A stretch of DNA of 64,000 nucleotides from Pseudomonas oryzagri (GTDB lineage Bacteria; Pseudomonadota; Gammaproteobacteria; Pseudomonadales; Pseudomonadaceae), in NCBI RefSeq assembly GCF_020831405.1, contig NZ_JAJHPU010000043.1, forward strand, positions 606,836-670,835. The letters are read 5' to 3'. Every line of letters starts with the position of its first letter. Position 1 is the first letter of the stretch. Positions 14,258 to 23,018 of this stretch are shown here, piece by piece. A model generated the notes under the pieces. The model did no database searches. It saw nothing but the letters and a program-made list of their open reading frames with translations, and was not told the origin of the DNA. Made by a program: the position numbers and the translations under genes.

Positions 14258-15556
14258 ATGACTCGATTGAAAACCGCCGATGTACTGGGCCTCGGCTTCA
14301 TGACCTTTGCTTTGTTTCTCGGTGCCGGGAACATCATCTTCCCGCCGAGTGCCGGTATGGCGGCGGGCGAGGCCGTCTGGAGCGCGGCGCTGGGGTTCCT
14401 GTTGACCGGTGTTGGCCTGCCGCTGCTCACCGTGGTGGCTCTGGCCAGGGTCGGTGGCGGCATGGAGCAGCTCACCGCACCGCTCGGCAGAAGTGCGGGG
14501 CTGCTGTTTGCCGTGCTGGTGTACCTGGCCATCGGTCCCCTGTTCGCCACGCCGCGGACCGCGGTGGTGTCCTTCGAGATGGGAGTGGCGCCCTTCACGG
14601 GTGAGGGGCCTTTGCCGCTGGCGATCTACTCGCTGGGATATTTCCTTGCTGTGTTGTTCCTCTCCCTCAATCCCGGTCGCCTGCTCGAGCGGGTCGGCAA
14701 GCTGATCACCCCGGTGCTCATCGGCGGGCTGCTGGTGCTGGGTGGCGCCGCCATCTTCGCCCCGGCCGGCGGGGTTGGGGTCACTGCTCCCGAGTATCGC
14801 GAGGCGCCGCTGATGCAGGGCTTCCTGCAGGGCTATCTGACCATGGATACCCTGGGCGCTCTGGTATTCGGTATCGTTATCGCCACTGCCATCCGTGACC
14901 GTGGGGTGGACAAGGCGCACCGGGTTACCCGCTATTCGATCATCGCCGCGCTGATCGCGGGCAGTGGTCTGGCTCTGGTCTATCTGGCCCTGTTCCGTTT
15001 AGGCGCTACCAGCCAGGGCATCGCCGGCGACGCACAGAATGGCGTGCAAATCCTTACGGCCTATGTGCAGCATACCTTCGGTGCCCTCGGCAGCCTGCTG
15101 CTGGCGCTGGTTATCGGTCTGGCCTGCCTGACCACGGCGGTAGGCCTGATTGCGGCGTGTGGCGAGTTCTTCAGCAGCCAGTTCCCGGTGTCGTATCGCA
15201 GCGTGGTAATTCTCTGCAGCCTGTTCAGCCTGCTGGTTTCCAATCTTGGACTGACCCAGCTGATCAGTATTTCCGTGCCGGTTTTGGTCGGGCTGTATCC
15301 GTTGGCCATTGTACTGGTCGCACTGAGCCTGGTGGACGGGATGTGGCTGCAACCATCGCGCGTGTTCGTGCCGGTGATGGCGGTGACCCTGGTGTTCGGT
15401 CTGTGCGCCGGGTTGGCGACGGCGGGTCTGGTCGACCTGGTGCCGGACAGTCTCGAGGCGCTGCCGTTGGCCGAGCACAACCTGGGATGGCTGCTGCCGG
15501 TGCTGGCGACCCTGTTGCTGGCGGCGGGCTACGACCGTTTGCGCGGAGTCCGCTGA
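14258..15556 (+). CDS. brnQ: Branched-chain amino acid:cation symporter (LIVCS family)
   Basis: An inner-membrane carrier for Leu/Ile/Val. 432 aa with about twelve hydrophobic helices. The N terminus MTRLKTADVLGLGFMTFALFLGAGNIIFPPSAG is characteristic of the BrnQ/BraB/BraZ family. Start chosen at 14258, where the family motif begins; the frame is open upstream only across the sucD terminator. It occupies the position of braB next to sucD in P. aeruginosa, as I recall. Monocistronic or cotranscribed with the DUF599 gene 52 bp downstream. Confidence 0.93.
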   Translation: MTRLKTADVLGLGFMTFALFLGAGNIIFPPSAGMAAGEAVWSAALGFLLTGVGLPLLTVVALARVGGGMEQLTAPLGRSAGLLFAVLVYLAIGPLFATPRTAVVSFEMGVAPFTGEGPLPLAIYSLGYFLAVLFLSLNPGRLLERVGKLITPVLIGGLLVLGGAAIFAPAGGVGVTAPEYREAPLMQGFLQGYLTMDTLGALVFGIVIATAIRDRGVDKAHRVTRYSIIAALIAGSGLALVYLALFRLGATSQGIAGDAQNGVQILTAYVQHTFGALGSLLLALVIGLACLTTAVGLIAACGEFFSSQFPVSYRSVVILCSLFSLLVSNLGLTQLISISVPVLVGLYPLAIVLVALSLVDGMWLQPSRVFVPVMAVTLVFGLCAGLATAGLVDLVPDSLEALPLAEHNLGWLLPVLATLLLAAGYDRLRGVR

Positions 15557-15608
15557 GCCGGGCGGGCCAGCAGGCGATAAATTGCCCGGGTTTCTACAAG
15601 GAGTTGCC

Positions 15609-16343
15609 ATGTCGTACGATCAACAGTACCTGCCGCATATTCTCGCGCTCGGCTGGTTTGTTTTCTGCTGGCTGGGTTACACCGGCTACGCGATCCGGAA
15701 GGGGAAGGATACCCCCTGTTTGGCCAGTGTCCTGCACCTGTACCGCGAGGACTGGATGCGTCGACTGTTGATGCGCGAGAACCGCATCGCCGACGCCAAT
15801 GTGATCGGCAATCTGGAGCGCAATGCCTCCTTCTTCGCCTCCAGCACGCTGATCATTCTCGCCGGTATCCTCACCGTGCTTGGCTCTACCGAACGGGCGG
15901 TGTCGGTGTTGGCCGAGCTGCCCTTCGTTCAGCCGGCGAGCCAGGAAATCTCCGAGATCAAGCTGATCTGCGTGGCGCTGGTGTTCATCTACTCCTTCTT
16001 CACCTTCAGCTGGTGCATGCGGCAGTACAACTTCTCGGCGGTGCTGGTCGGCGCCGCGCCGATGATCGGTGAGCGGCATGTCACCGAGCAGGAGCGCCGC
16101 GCCTATGCCGAGCGCACGGCACGGGTGCTCTCGATGGCGGCCAACCAGTTCAACCTGGGCCTGCGTTCCTACTATTTCGGTCTGGCTGCCCTGGCCTGGT
16201 TCATCAACCCATGGCTGTACATGCTGGCCACCACTGGCGTGGTACTGGTGCTATATCGCCGCGAGTTCCACTCGGACGTGCTCAAGGTGATGGTCTACAG
16301 CCCGACCCCACTGGTCGAGCCGTCCAGAGACAAGGCGGAGTAG
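15609..16343 (+). CDS. DUF599-type inner-membrane protein
   Basis: 244 aa with four predicted helices: about 11-30, 75-95 (ASSTLIILAGILTVLGS), 115-135 (LICVALVFIYSFFTFSW) and 190-220. FSWCMRQYNF and the NQFNLGLRSYYFGLAALAWFINPWLY segment are conserved features of the DUF599 family, which has no known function. The ATG at 15609 follows AAGGAG at ideal spacing. Without it the frame would begin in the spacer (15582). It sits between the amino-acid carrier and a convergent lipoprotein gene. Function unknown. Confidence 0.8.
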   Translation: MSYDQQYLPHILALGWFVFCWLGYTGYAIRKGKDTPCLASVLHLYREDWMRRLLMRENRIADANVIGNLERNASFFASSTLIILAGILTVLGSTERAVSVLAELPFVQPASQEISEIKLICVALVFIYSFFTFSWCMRQYNFSAVLVGAAPMIGERHVTEQERRAYAERTARVLSMAANQFNLGLRSYYFGLAALAWFINPWLYMLATTGVVLVLYRREFHSDVLKVMVYSPTPLVEPSRDKAE

Positions 16344-16369
16344 GGGCGCGAGCCGCACGGGAGAAAAGC

Positions 16370-16407
16370 AAAAACCCGCCCGGCATCCTCCGGAAGGTTC
16401 CGGGCGG
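16370..16407 (-). terminator. Terminator of the small lipoprotein gene
   Basis: On the minus strand an 8-bp CCGCCCGG / CCGGGCGG stem with an inner CCT/AGG pairing is followed by GTTTTTGC. Lies between convergent genes. Confidence 0.75.
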
Positions 16408-16438
16408 AGCGGGGCGGGCTCTGGTGCTTTGCGCAGGC

Positions 16439-16678
16439 TTACTGCTGCTTCTGTTCTTCGATGGGCTTGTCAGCTTCCCCGGGAGTCGGCTGCGGCTGCG
16501 GCTGCGGCGCGGGGGGCGGAGTGACGGCCGGCGGCTGGGACGGAGTGTCCATCGGTTGGGTGGAGGGGGCGGGAGTTCCGCTCGCTGGTGCGGTCTTCTC
16601 CTCCTCCCTCTTGTCGCCACAGGCCGTCAGGCCGAGGGTGGCGGCCAGCAGGAGGGCGTAGGTCAGCGATTTTTGCAT
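16439..16678 (-). CDS. Small proline-rich lipoprotein, 79 aa
   Basis: MQKSLTYALLLAATLGLTAC is a lipoprotein signal peptide with lipobox LTAC (Cys20). The mature part is charged at first (GDKREEEK) and then Pro/Gln-rich and probably disordered. I chose the ATG at 16678 because AAGGAG lies eight bases upstream and the signal peptide starts here. The longer open frame (to 16786) has no such features. Residue 21 is Gly, so an outer-membrane location is likely. Function unknown. It ends with its own terminator. Confidence 0.75.
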   Translation of the reverse strand: MQKSLTYALLLAATLGLTACGDKREEEKTAPASGTPAPSTQPMDTPSQPPAVTPPPAPQPQPQPTPGEADKPIEEQKQQ

Positions 16679-17065
16679 TTTGGAACTCCTTGGGGTGTCC
16701 ATATAACAGAAGATGGCCAATTCCAGGGACGTCAGGGGATGTTTCCCTGAGGCTGGAATTTTGCCGGCTGGGGCTCGCCGCTCCATCAGCTGCGAAACGC
16801 GGCGAACACCCTGAATGTTTTAGTCAAAAAATTGGAGTGGTGCTGCGCAGTAAAGTTCCTTGCGTTGAGGGAATTGTGCGGGCTGCAACTTTGGCCGGGC
16901 GATGGCTGCGGATATGATTGCCCGCCCCGAGCCGATACTTCGCCTAAAGGTCTTGTGCATGAGTCACTTGTCGCAGGAGCGCATCGGTCGCTCCCCTGAC
17001 GCACCGCTCTTCCGGCAGCCGACCGGCAGCCGGCGGATATCTTTCACCCACTGGAGTTCTGTCGA
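16679..17065 (+). other. Intergenic stretch without a supported gene
   Basis: Divergent spacer between the small lipoprotein gene and the 17066 gene. It is visibly less GC-rich than its surroundings (for example around 16810-16860) and so probably carries both promoters. A 39-codon open frame from the ATG at 16959 has no ribosome-binding site or family features, and I do not call it. Confidence 0.5.
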
Positions 17066-18313
17066 ATGGATGCCCTGCTGATCGTCGGCGGCCTGCTGCT
17101 GATACTTTGTGGCCTGGTCTGGCTGGTGGCGCGAGCCTTTTCGACGAGTCTGTTGTGGGGTTACGGCAGCTTGTTGCCGCCGCTGACGTTGGCATTCGTC
17201 GTGGCGCACTGGCGCCGGGCTGCCAGTCCCGTGCTGTTGCTCGGGATGGGTTTCATTCCCCTGGTGGTTGGCGTGACCATGCTGGCCAACCACAACCCCG
17301 AGCGTCTGGCGGCTATCCTCAGTCTGGACTGGCTGGAGCCCCAGCCGAAGATCGACAGCGGGCTGAACATTCAGCTGCTCGGCGAACTCAATGGCGAGCC
17401 CTTCGCGCCCAGTCTGGGCGAACTGATCGACGGCACCCTGCTGCTCCGTGAGGGGGACACCTTCACTCATCGCGAACTGACCATCCGCTTGCCAGGCGGC
17501 TATCGTGGCGGCGATCTCAGCATCGATGTCCTCCCCGAGGATGTCGCCGACCTGCCGCAAATCGAACTCAAATGGCTGCTGGCCGAGCAGGATCTCCCCG
17601 TGACGCGGCTGGTCTCTGGCGGCTACACCCTGCATCTGGATCTGCATGAGGAGGCGCCCAACCTGTTGCGCGGCGATCTCCACCTGGTTTTACCGGCCGG
17701 CTACCGCACTTCGCTGACCGGCTCGGTGGAACTGTTCACCAATCGTCTGCGCTATCGCGGCGAGCGCGTCGATACCCGCTACCACTCCCAGGAAACCCTC
17801 GCCTGGGTGGTCAGGGACTACCTGCAGCGTAAGCACCGTACCCGGGCGGTCGAACTGCAAGCCATCCCGCCGCTGGATCTCGATGCCCTGCAGCTTGATT
17901 TCGAGACGGACGCGCGGATCGCTGGCGTATCCCGGCGCATACCCATCAGTCTGACGCGCAGCGAGGTGCATGGTTGGCGCGTCAAGGGCGACGACGCGCC
18001 TGAGTTGCCGCCGCCCAGCGAAGCGGAAGAGGAGCGTACCGTGCCGGTGCCGACCACCATCGTGCGCGGCGAGGAGCGCCCGGTGGATCGGCGCATCGGC
18101 TTCTCGCTGCAGCGTCTACTGGATTCGCCCAGCCGCTTCCTCGGCGCCTTGGTGCGTGTGCAGACCGAACGCGGCCGCAGCGCCGAGGGCCGTTTCTCCG
18201 GGGTCAATCCAGAGGGGCGTCTGGTGATCCAGCATTCGCTGGGCGGGCAGGGCGAGGCGAATTTCCTCCTGCGCCCCAGTGAAGTGGTGGAGATTCAGCT
18301 GCTCGAGCCTTGA
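17066..18313 (+). CDS. Membrane-anchored protein of unknown function
   Basis: 415 aa. Residues about 3-23, 29-47 and 50-72 form hydrophobic helices. The remaining ~340 residues are soluble and rich in beta-type alternation (LRLPGGYRGGDLSIDVLPEDV and similar). A short acidic/Pro linker (PELPPPSEAEEERTVPVP) precedes a C-terminal domain (about 345-415, RIGFSLQRLLDSPSRFLGALVRVQT...). That last domain looks like a small SH3-like barrel (G-x-V-R-V-x-T-E-x-G...GRF). Start supported by GGAG nine bases before the ATG. It is in the position of an uncharacterised gene upstream of htpG in P. aeruginosa. I do not recognise a function. Confidence 0.7.
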   Translation: MDALLIVGGLLLILCGLVWLVARAFSTSLLWGYGSLLPPLTLAFVVAHWRRAASPVLLLGMGFIPLVVGVTMLANHNPERLAAILSLDWLEPQPKIDSGLNIQLLGELNGEPFAPSLGELIDGTLLLREGDTFTHRELTIRLPGGYRGGDLSIDVLPEDVADLPQIELKWLLAEQDLPVTRLVSGGYTLHLDLHEEAPNLLRGDLHLVLPAGYRTSLTGSVELFTNRLRYRGERVDTRYHSQETLAWVVRDYLQRKHRTRAVELQAIPPLDLDALQLDFETDARIAGVSRRIPISLTRSEVHGWRVKGDDAPELPPPSEAEEERTVPVPTTIVRGEERPVDRRIGFSLQRLLDSPSRFLGALVRVQTERGRSAEGRFSGVNPEGRLVIQHSLGGQGEANFLLRPSEVVEIQLLEP

Positions 18314-18322
18314 GGCCAAGCC

Positions 18323-18350
18323 CTTGAAATCGCGGAGGAAGTCTCCATAT
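18323..18350 (+). promoter_or_regulatory. Predicted sigma-32 (RpoH) heat-shock promoter of htpG
   Basis: CTTGAAA, a 13-bp spacer, then CTCCATAT: this matches the RpoH consensus (CTTGAAA - CCCCATNT) with one mismatch. Transcription would start ~45 nt before the htpG ATG. Confidence 0.75.
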
Positions 18351-18402
18351 CCATGGCGTTCGCCGCCTAGCGGCCCTGTCATCATCCGTGGAGTTCGCAT
18401 TC

Positions 18403-20322
18403 ATGAGCGTGGAGACTCGCAAAGAGACCCTGGGTTTTCAGACCGAAGTGAAGCAGTTGCTTCACCTGATGATCCATTCCCTGTATTCGAACAAGGAGAT
18501 CTTCCTGCGCGAGCTGATCTCCAACGCCTCGGACGCCGCCGACAAGCTGCGTTTCGAGGCGCTGGCCAAGCCAGAGTTGTTCGAGGGCGGTGACCCGCTG
18601 AAGATCCGCGTCAGCTTCGACCAGGCAGCGCGTACCGTCACCCTCGAGGACAACGGCATCGGCATGAGCCGCGACGAGGTGATCGCCCACCTCGGCACCA
18701 TCGCCAAGTCGGGCACCGCCGAATTCCTCAAGAATCTCTCCGGCGATCAGAAGAAGGACTCCCAGCTGATCGGCCAGTTCGGTGTGGGCTTCTACTCGGC
18801 GTTCATCGTCGCCGACCAGGTCGACGTCTATACCCGCCGCGCCGGCAGCCCGGCCAACGAGGGTGTGCACTGGAGCTCGAAGGGCGAAGGCGAATTCGAC
18901 ATCGCCACTATCGACAAGGCCGAGCGCGGCACCCGCATCGTCCTGCACTTGAAGAGCGACGAGGCGGAATTCGCCGACGGCTGGCGCCTGCGCAACATCG
19001 TCAAGAAGTACTCCGATCATATCGGCCTGCCCATCGAGCTGCCCAAGGAGTCCCTGTCTTCTCTGGAAGGCGATGAGGAGAAGGACAAGCCTGCAGAGAT
19101 CGAGTGGGAAACCGTCAATCGCGCCAGCGCGCTCTGGACCCGTCCGCGCGGTGAGGTGAAGGACGAGGAGTACCAGGAGTTCTACAAGCACGTCGCCCAC
19201 GACTTCGAAAACCCGCTGACCTGGAGCCACAACAAGGTCGAGGGCAAGCTCGAGTACACCTCGCTGCTCTACGTGCCTGGCAAGGCGCCGTTCGACCTGT
19301 ACCATCGCGAGGCGCCCAAGGGCCTCAAGCTTTACGTGCAGCGCGTGTTCATCATGGATCAGGCCGATCAGTTCCTGCCCCTGTATCTGCGCTTCATCAA
19401 GGGTGTGGTCGACTCCAACGATCTGTCGCTGAACGTTTCCCGCGAGATACTGCAGAAGGATCCGGTGATCGACTCCATGAAGTCGGCGCTGACCAAGCGT
19501 GTCCTCGACACCCTGGAGAAACTGGCCAAGGACAAGCCGGAAGATTACCAGAGCTTCTGGAAGGCCTTCGGTCAGGTACTCAAGGAGGGGCCGGCCGAGG
19601 ACTTCGCCAATCGCGAGAAGATCGCCGGTCTGCTGCGCTTCGCCTCGACCAACGACGCGTCCGGCGAGCAGAGCGTGTCTCTGGCCGACTACCTCGGCCG
19701 CCTGAAGGAAGGGCAGGACAAGATCTACTACCTGACCGGCGAGAGTTACCTGCAGGTCAAGAACAGCCCCCACCTCGAGGTGTTCCGCAAGAAGGGCATC
19801 GAGGTATTGCTGCTCACCGACCGCATCGACGAGTGGCTGATGAGCTACCTGCCGGAGTTCGACGGCAAGCAGTTCGTCGATGTCGCCCGTGGCGATCTCG
19901 ACCTTGGCAAGCTGGACTCCGAGGAGGACAAGAAGGCCCAGGAGGAGGTTGCTAAGGCCAAGGAGGGGTTGCTCGAACGTCTCAAGTCCGCACTCGGCGA
20001 GCAGGTCGCCGAGGTGCGTGTGTCGCACCGCCTGACCGATTCGCCGGCGATCCTCGCCATCGGCGAACAGGACCTCGGCCTGCAGATGCGCCAGATACTC
20101 GAGGCCAGCGGGCAGAAGGTGCCGGAGTCCAAGCCGGTCTTCGAGATCAATCCGCAGCATCCGCTGATCGAGAAGCTGGATGCCGAGGCCGACGAGCAGC
20201 GCTTCGCCGATCTGTCGCACATCCTCTTCGATCAGGCGGCGCTGGCCGCCGGCGACAGCCTCAAGGATCCGGCCGCCTACGTGCAGCGCCTGAACAAGCT
20301 GCTGGTCGAACTGTCGGCCTGA
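18403..20322 (+). CDS. htpG: Molecular chaperone HtpG (Hsp90)
   Basis: ATP-dependent cytosolic chaperone. 639 aa. The GHKL ATPase domain has [21 protein letters not shown] and [14 protein letters not shown]. The middle domain contains YVQRVFIMD and [11 protein letters not shown] with the catalytic-loop Arg. The C-terminal dimerisation domain follows. The ATG at 18403 ([16 protein letters not shown]) matches the usual start; an ATG five codons upstream is less likely. Heat-shock control is suggested by the promoter at 18323-18350, and a strong terminator follows 32 bp after the stop. Confidence 0.98.
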   Translation: MSVETRKETLGFQTEVKQLLHLMIHSLYSNKEIFLRELISNASDAADKLRFEALAKPELFEGGDPLKIRVSFDQAARTVTLEDNGIGMSRDEVIAHLGTIAKSGTAEFLKNLSGDQKKDSQLIGQFGVGFYSAFIVADQVDVYTRRAGSPANEGVHWSSKGEGEFDIATIDKAERGTRIVLHLKSDEAEFADGWRLRNIVKKYSDHIGLPIELPKESLSSLEGDEEKDKPAEIEWETVNRASALWTRPRGEVKDEEYQEFYKHVAHDFENPLTWSHNKVEGKLEYTSLLYVPGKAPFDLYHREAPKGLKLYVQRVFIMDQADQFLPLYLRFIKGVVDSNDLSLNVSREILQKDPVIDSMKSALTKRVLDTLEKLAKDKPEDYQSFWKAFGQVLKEGPAEDFANREKIAGLLRFASTNDASGEQSVSLADYLGRLKEGQDKIYYLTGESYLQVKNSPHLEVFRKKGIEVLLLTDRIDEWLMSYLPEFDGKQFVDVARGDLDLGKLDSEEDKKAQEEVAKAKEGLLERLKSALGEQVAEVRVSHRLTDSPAILAIGEQDLGLQMRQILEASGQKVPESKPVFEINPQHPLIEKLDAEADEQRFADLSHILFDQAALAAGDSLKDPAAYVQRLNKLLVELSA

Positions 20323-20354
20323 GCGGTCGACCTTTAGCCGCAGTGGTTTCGAAG

Positions 20355-20384
20355 ATGCCGCTCGCCCTCCGGGGCGAGCGGCAT
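20355..20384 (+). terminator. Rho-independent terminator of htpG
   Basis: ATGCCGCTCGCCC / GGGCGAGCGGCAT stem with a four-base loop, followed directly by TTTTTG. Confidence 0.9.
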
Positions 20385-20468
20385 TTTTGTTGGTCGACGT
20401 CGTCCGATCGTCATCGCTTCGTCATGCAAAAGTCATAGGCTCGCGCCATCGCAAACGAGGAGAGCGAC

Positions 20469-20933
20469 ATGCGACTGTTCAAGATGGGAGCGCTGGCGGC
20501 GCTGGGTCTGGCGTCCGGTCTGGCCGTGGCCGAGGTGCGCGTCGAGGGGCCGGTCGAGTACGGGGTGTTCGAGACGCCGCAGCGCGATGTGCAGCCGGGC
20601 GAGCGGGTCTTGCTGCGCAGCAATCAGCAGATCCAGACCGCCACCGAGATTCCGGCCAAGCTGGGTACCAAGTTCGGCCTGCGCTTGAGCCTGAGCGGCA
20701 AGCAGGCGGACGACGTGCCGCTGACCCTGTTGTATCTCACGCCCGGGGTGGTTACTCCGGACGGTGAGCGCCACGACCGTTTCGAGGTGATCCAGAAGCT
20801 GGCGCCGGATGCGGTCCAGGACGTGATGGCATTCGAATTCAGCGAGCCGCACGAGGTGGTGCCGGGAGAATGGCGCTTCCTGGTGTTCCAGGGCGACCGC
20901 AAGCTGGCCGAGCAACGCTTTCAGGTGCGCTGA
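20469..20933 (+). CDS. Periplasmic DUF3859-type protein
   Basis: 154 aa with a signal peptide (MRLFKMGALAALGLASGLAVAEV, cleavage about residue 21). The mature part is a small beta-rich domain (VEGPVEYGVFETPQ ... GEWRFLVFQGDRKLAEQRF) typical of DUF3859. The function of this family is unknown. GAGGAG lies eight bases before the ATG. Convergent with fabB and followed by the fabB terminator region. No partner is evident. Confidence 0.75.
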   Translation: MRLFKMGALAALGLASGLAVAEVRVEGPVEYGVFETPQRDVQPGERVLLRSNQQIQTATEIPAKLGTKFGLRLSLSGKQADDVPLTLLYLTPGVVTPDGERHDRFEVIQKLAPDAVQDVMAFEFSEPHEVVPGEWRFLVFQGDRKLAEQRFQVR

Positions 20934-21023
20934 GCGGCTCCGGGACGATGCCCGGCGTGGGTGCGCCGGGGCTTCGCCTCTCCGGGTGCCCACGGTTGGC
21001 AGCGGCGCCGGGCGCAGAAACGA

Positions 21024-21047
21024 CAACGGCACCCGAAGGTGCCGTTG
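21024..21047 (-). terminator. fabB terminator hairpin
   Basis: CAACGGCACC-TTCG-GGTGCCGTTG on the minus strand (UUCG tetraloop), then TCGTTTCTG. Located 18 bp past the fabB stop. Confidence 0.8.
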
Positions 21048-21065
21048 CGGAGGAGCGGGAGCGGC

Positions 21066-22286
21066 TTACTTGCCGGTCCAGCGCTTCAGTACCAGGGTGG
21101 CATTGGTGCCACCGAAGCCGAAGCTGTTGCTCATCACCGTGTTGAGGGTGACGTCCTCGCGGGTCTGGGTGACGATCGGCAGATCGGCCACTTCCGGGTC
21201 CAGTTCTTCGACGTTGGCCGAGCCGGCGATGAAGTTGCCTTCCATCATCAGCAGGGTGTAGATCGCTTCCTGCACGCCGGCGGCGCCCAGCGAGTGGCCG
21301 GACAGGCTCTTAGTCGAGCTGATGGCCGGAGCCTTGTCGCCGAACACGGTGCGCACGGCCTTGGCTTCGGCGACGTCGCCGACCGGGGTCGAGGTGCCGT
21401 GGGTGTTCAGGTAGTCGATCGGGGTGTCGACGGTGGCCAGGGCCTGCTGCATGCAGCGCACCGCGCCTTCGCCGCTCGGCGCGACCATGTCGTAGCCATC
21501 GGAGGTGGCACCGTAGCCGACGATCTCGGCGTAGATCTTGGCGCCGCGCTTCAGCGCGTGCTCCAGCTCCTCGACCACCACCATGCCGCCGCCGCCGGCG
21601 ATCACGAAGCCGTCACGCTTGGCGTCGTAGGCCCGCGAGGCCTGCTCCGGGGTGGCGTTGTACTGGGTGGAGAGGGCGCCCATGGCGTCGAACAGGAAGC
21701 TCTGGCTCCAGTGTTCTTCTTCACCGCCACCGGCGAACACGATGTCCTGCTTGCCCAGCTGGATCTGCTCCATGGCATTGCCGATGCAATGGGCGCTGGT
21801 GGCGCAGGCCGAGGAGATCGAGTAGTTGACGCCCTTGATCTTGAACGGGGTGGCCAAGCAGGCCGACACGGTGCTGCCCATGGTGCGCGGCACGCGGTAC
21901 GGGCCGACGCGCTTGACGCCCTTCTCGCGCAGGGTATCCAGGGCTTCCATCTGGTTGAAGGTGGAAGCGCCGCCGGAGCCGGCGATCAGGCCGACGCGCG
22001 GGTTGGAGATCTCTTCCTCGGTCAGGCCGGCATCCTTGATCGCCTGCTGCATGGACAGGTAGGCGAAGGCGGCGGCGTCACCCATGAAGCGGTAGACCTT
22101 GCGGTCGATCAATGCTTCGAGGTCGAGGTTGACCGAGCCGGAAACCTGGCTGCGCAGACCCATGTCGGCATACGACTGGTTGAAGCGAATGCCGGATTTG
22201 CTGGCGCGCAGGTTGGCGGAAACGGTCTCTTTGTCAGTGCCGAGGCAGGACACGATGCCCATCCCGGTGATTACGACGCGACGCAT
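21066..22286 (-). CDS. fabB: 3-oxoacyl-ACP synthase I
   Basis: Elongating condensing enzyme of type II fatty-acid synthesis, needed for the unsaturated branch. 406 aa. The Cys nucleophile is in [16 protein letters not shown]. The two catalytic histidines are in [11 protein letters not shown] and [12 protein letters not shown]. The C-terminal [14 protein letters not shown] is complete. AAGGG precedes the ATG. It lies 11 bp downstream of fabA, forming the classical fabAB operon. Confidence 0.98.
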   Translation of the reverse strand: MRRVVITGMGIVSCLGTDKETVSANLRASKSGIRFNQSYADMGLRSQVSGSVNLDLEALIDRKVYRFMGDAAAFAYLSMQQAIKDAGLTEEEISNPRVGLIAGSGGASTFNQMEALDTLREKGVKRVGPYRVPRTMGSTVSACLATPFKIKGVNYSISSACATSAHCIGNAMEQIQLGKQDIVFAGGGEEEHWSQSFLFDAMGALSTQYNATPEQASRAYDAKRDGFVIAGGGGMVVVEELEHALKRGAKIYAEIVGYGATSDGYDMVAPSGEGAVRCMQQALATVDTPIDYLNTHGTSTPVGDVAEAKAVRTVFGDKAPAISSTKSLSGHSLGAAGVQEAIYTLLMMEGNFIAGSANVEELDPEVADLPIVTQTREDVTLNTVMSNSFGFGGTNATLVLKRWTGK

Positions 22287-22297
22287 GCGGGTAACCC

Positions 22298-22813
22298 TTA
22301 GAAGCTGTCAGTGGAAGTGAACAGGCCGACGCGCAGGCCTTCGGCACTGTAGATCTCGCGGCCATCGACACTGACGGTGCCGTCGGCGATGCCGAGGATC
22401 AGCGTGCGGTTAATGGTACGCTTGATGTGGATGTTGTAGGTAACTTTCTTGGCGGTCGGCAGGACCTGGCCGAAGAATTTCACCTCGCCCGAACCCAGGG
22501 CACGGCCGCGGCCGGGATTGCCCTGCCAGCCGAGATAGAAGCCGACCAGCTGCCACATGGCGTCCAGGCCCAGGCAGCCCGGCATCACCGGATCGCCCTC
22601 GAAGTGGCAGCCGAAGAACCACAGGTCGGGGTGGATGTCGAGCTCGGCCACGATTTCGCCTTTGCCGTACTTGCCGCCGGTTTCGCTGATGTGAGCGATG
22701 CGATCGATCATCAGCATATTGGGGGCGGGCAGTTGCGCGTTACCCGGGCCGAACAGTTCACCGCGGCTGCAGCTGAGCAGTTCTTCCCGAGTGAAGGCGT
22801 TTTGTTTGGTCAT
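22298..22813 (-). CDS. fabA: Bifunctional 3-hydroxydecanoyl-ACP dehydratase/isomerase
   Basis: Introduces the cis double bond of unsaturated fatty acids. 171 aa, the standard length. The hot-dog fold contains [31 protein letters not shown] with the catalytic His (FGCHF) and Asp (LGLDAMWQ). RBS GAGGAG precedes the ATG. First gene of fabAB. The ~200 bp upstream (22814-23018) must hold the promoter. A TATAAC box is visible on the minus strand near 22897 but lacks a convincing -35. Confidence 0.98.
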   Translation of the reverse strand: MTKQNAFTREELLSCSRGELFGPGNAQLPAPNMLMIDRIAHISETGGKYGKGEIVAELDIHPDLWFFGCHFEGDPVMPGCLGLDAMWQLVGFYLGWQGNPGRGRALGSGEVKFFGQVLPTAKKVTYNIHIKRTINRTLILGIADGTVSVDGREIYSAEGLRVGLFTSTDSF

Positions 22814-23018
22814 GCGAGCTCCTCGACGGTCCCTGAGCGCAGGGGGCAGATCTTTTCTGGCCTCGCCCCTCCCGGTGGGAGCGCGGCAATGGTCTGGTTA
22901 TAGACTATGGCCAGTTGATGAAAGTCACAGACCGACGGGGCGCACCCGGCAACGAATGCCGCCAGCCACGACTGTGCGGATGCAAGGGTGCCGTATTTCG
23001 CGCTTTTGCGCCAGCCGT

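Noticed and set aside
16959..17078. 39-codon ORF before the 17066 gene
   Set aside because: No ribosome-binding site or family resemblance, and it overlaps the better-supported start.
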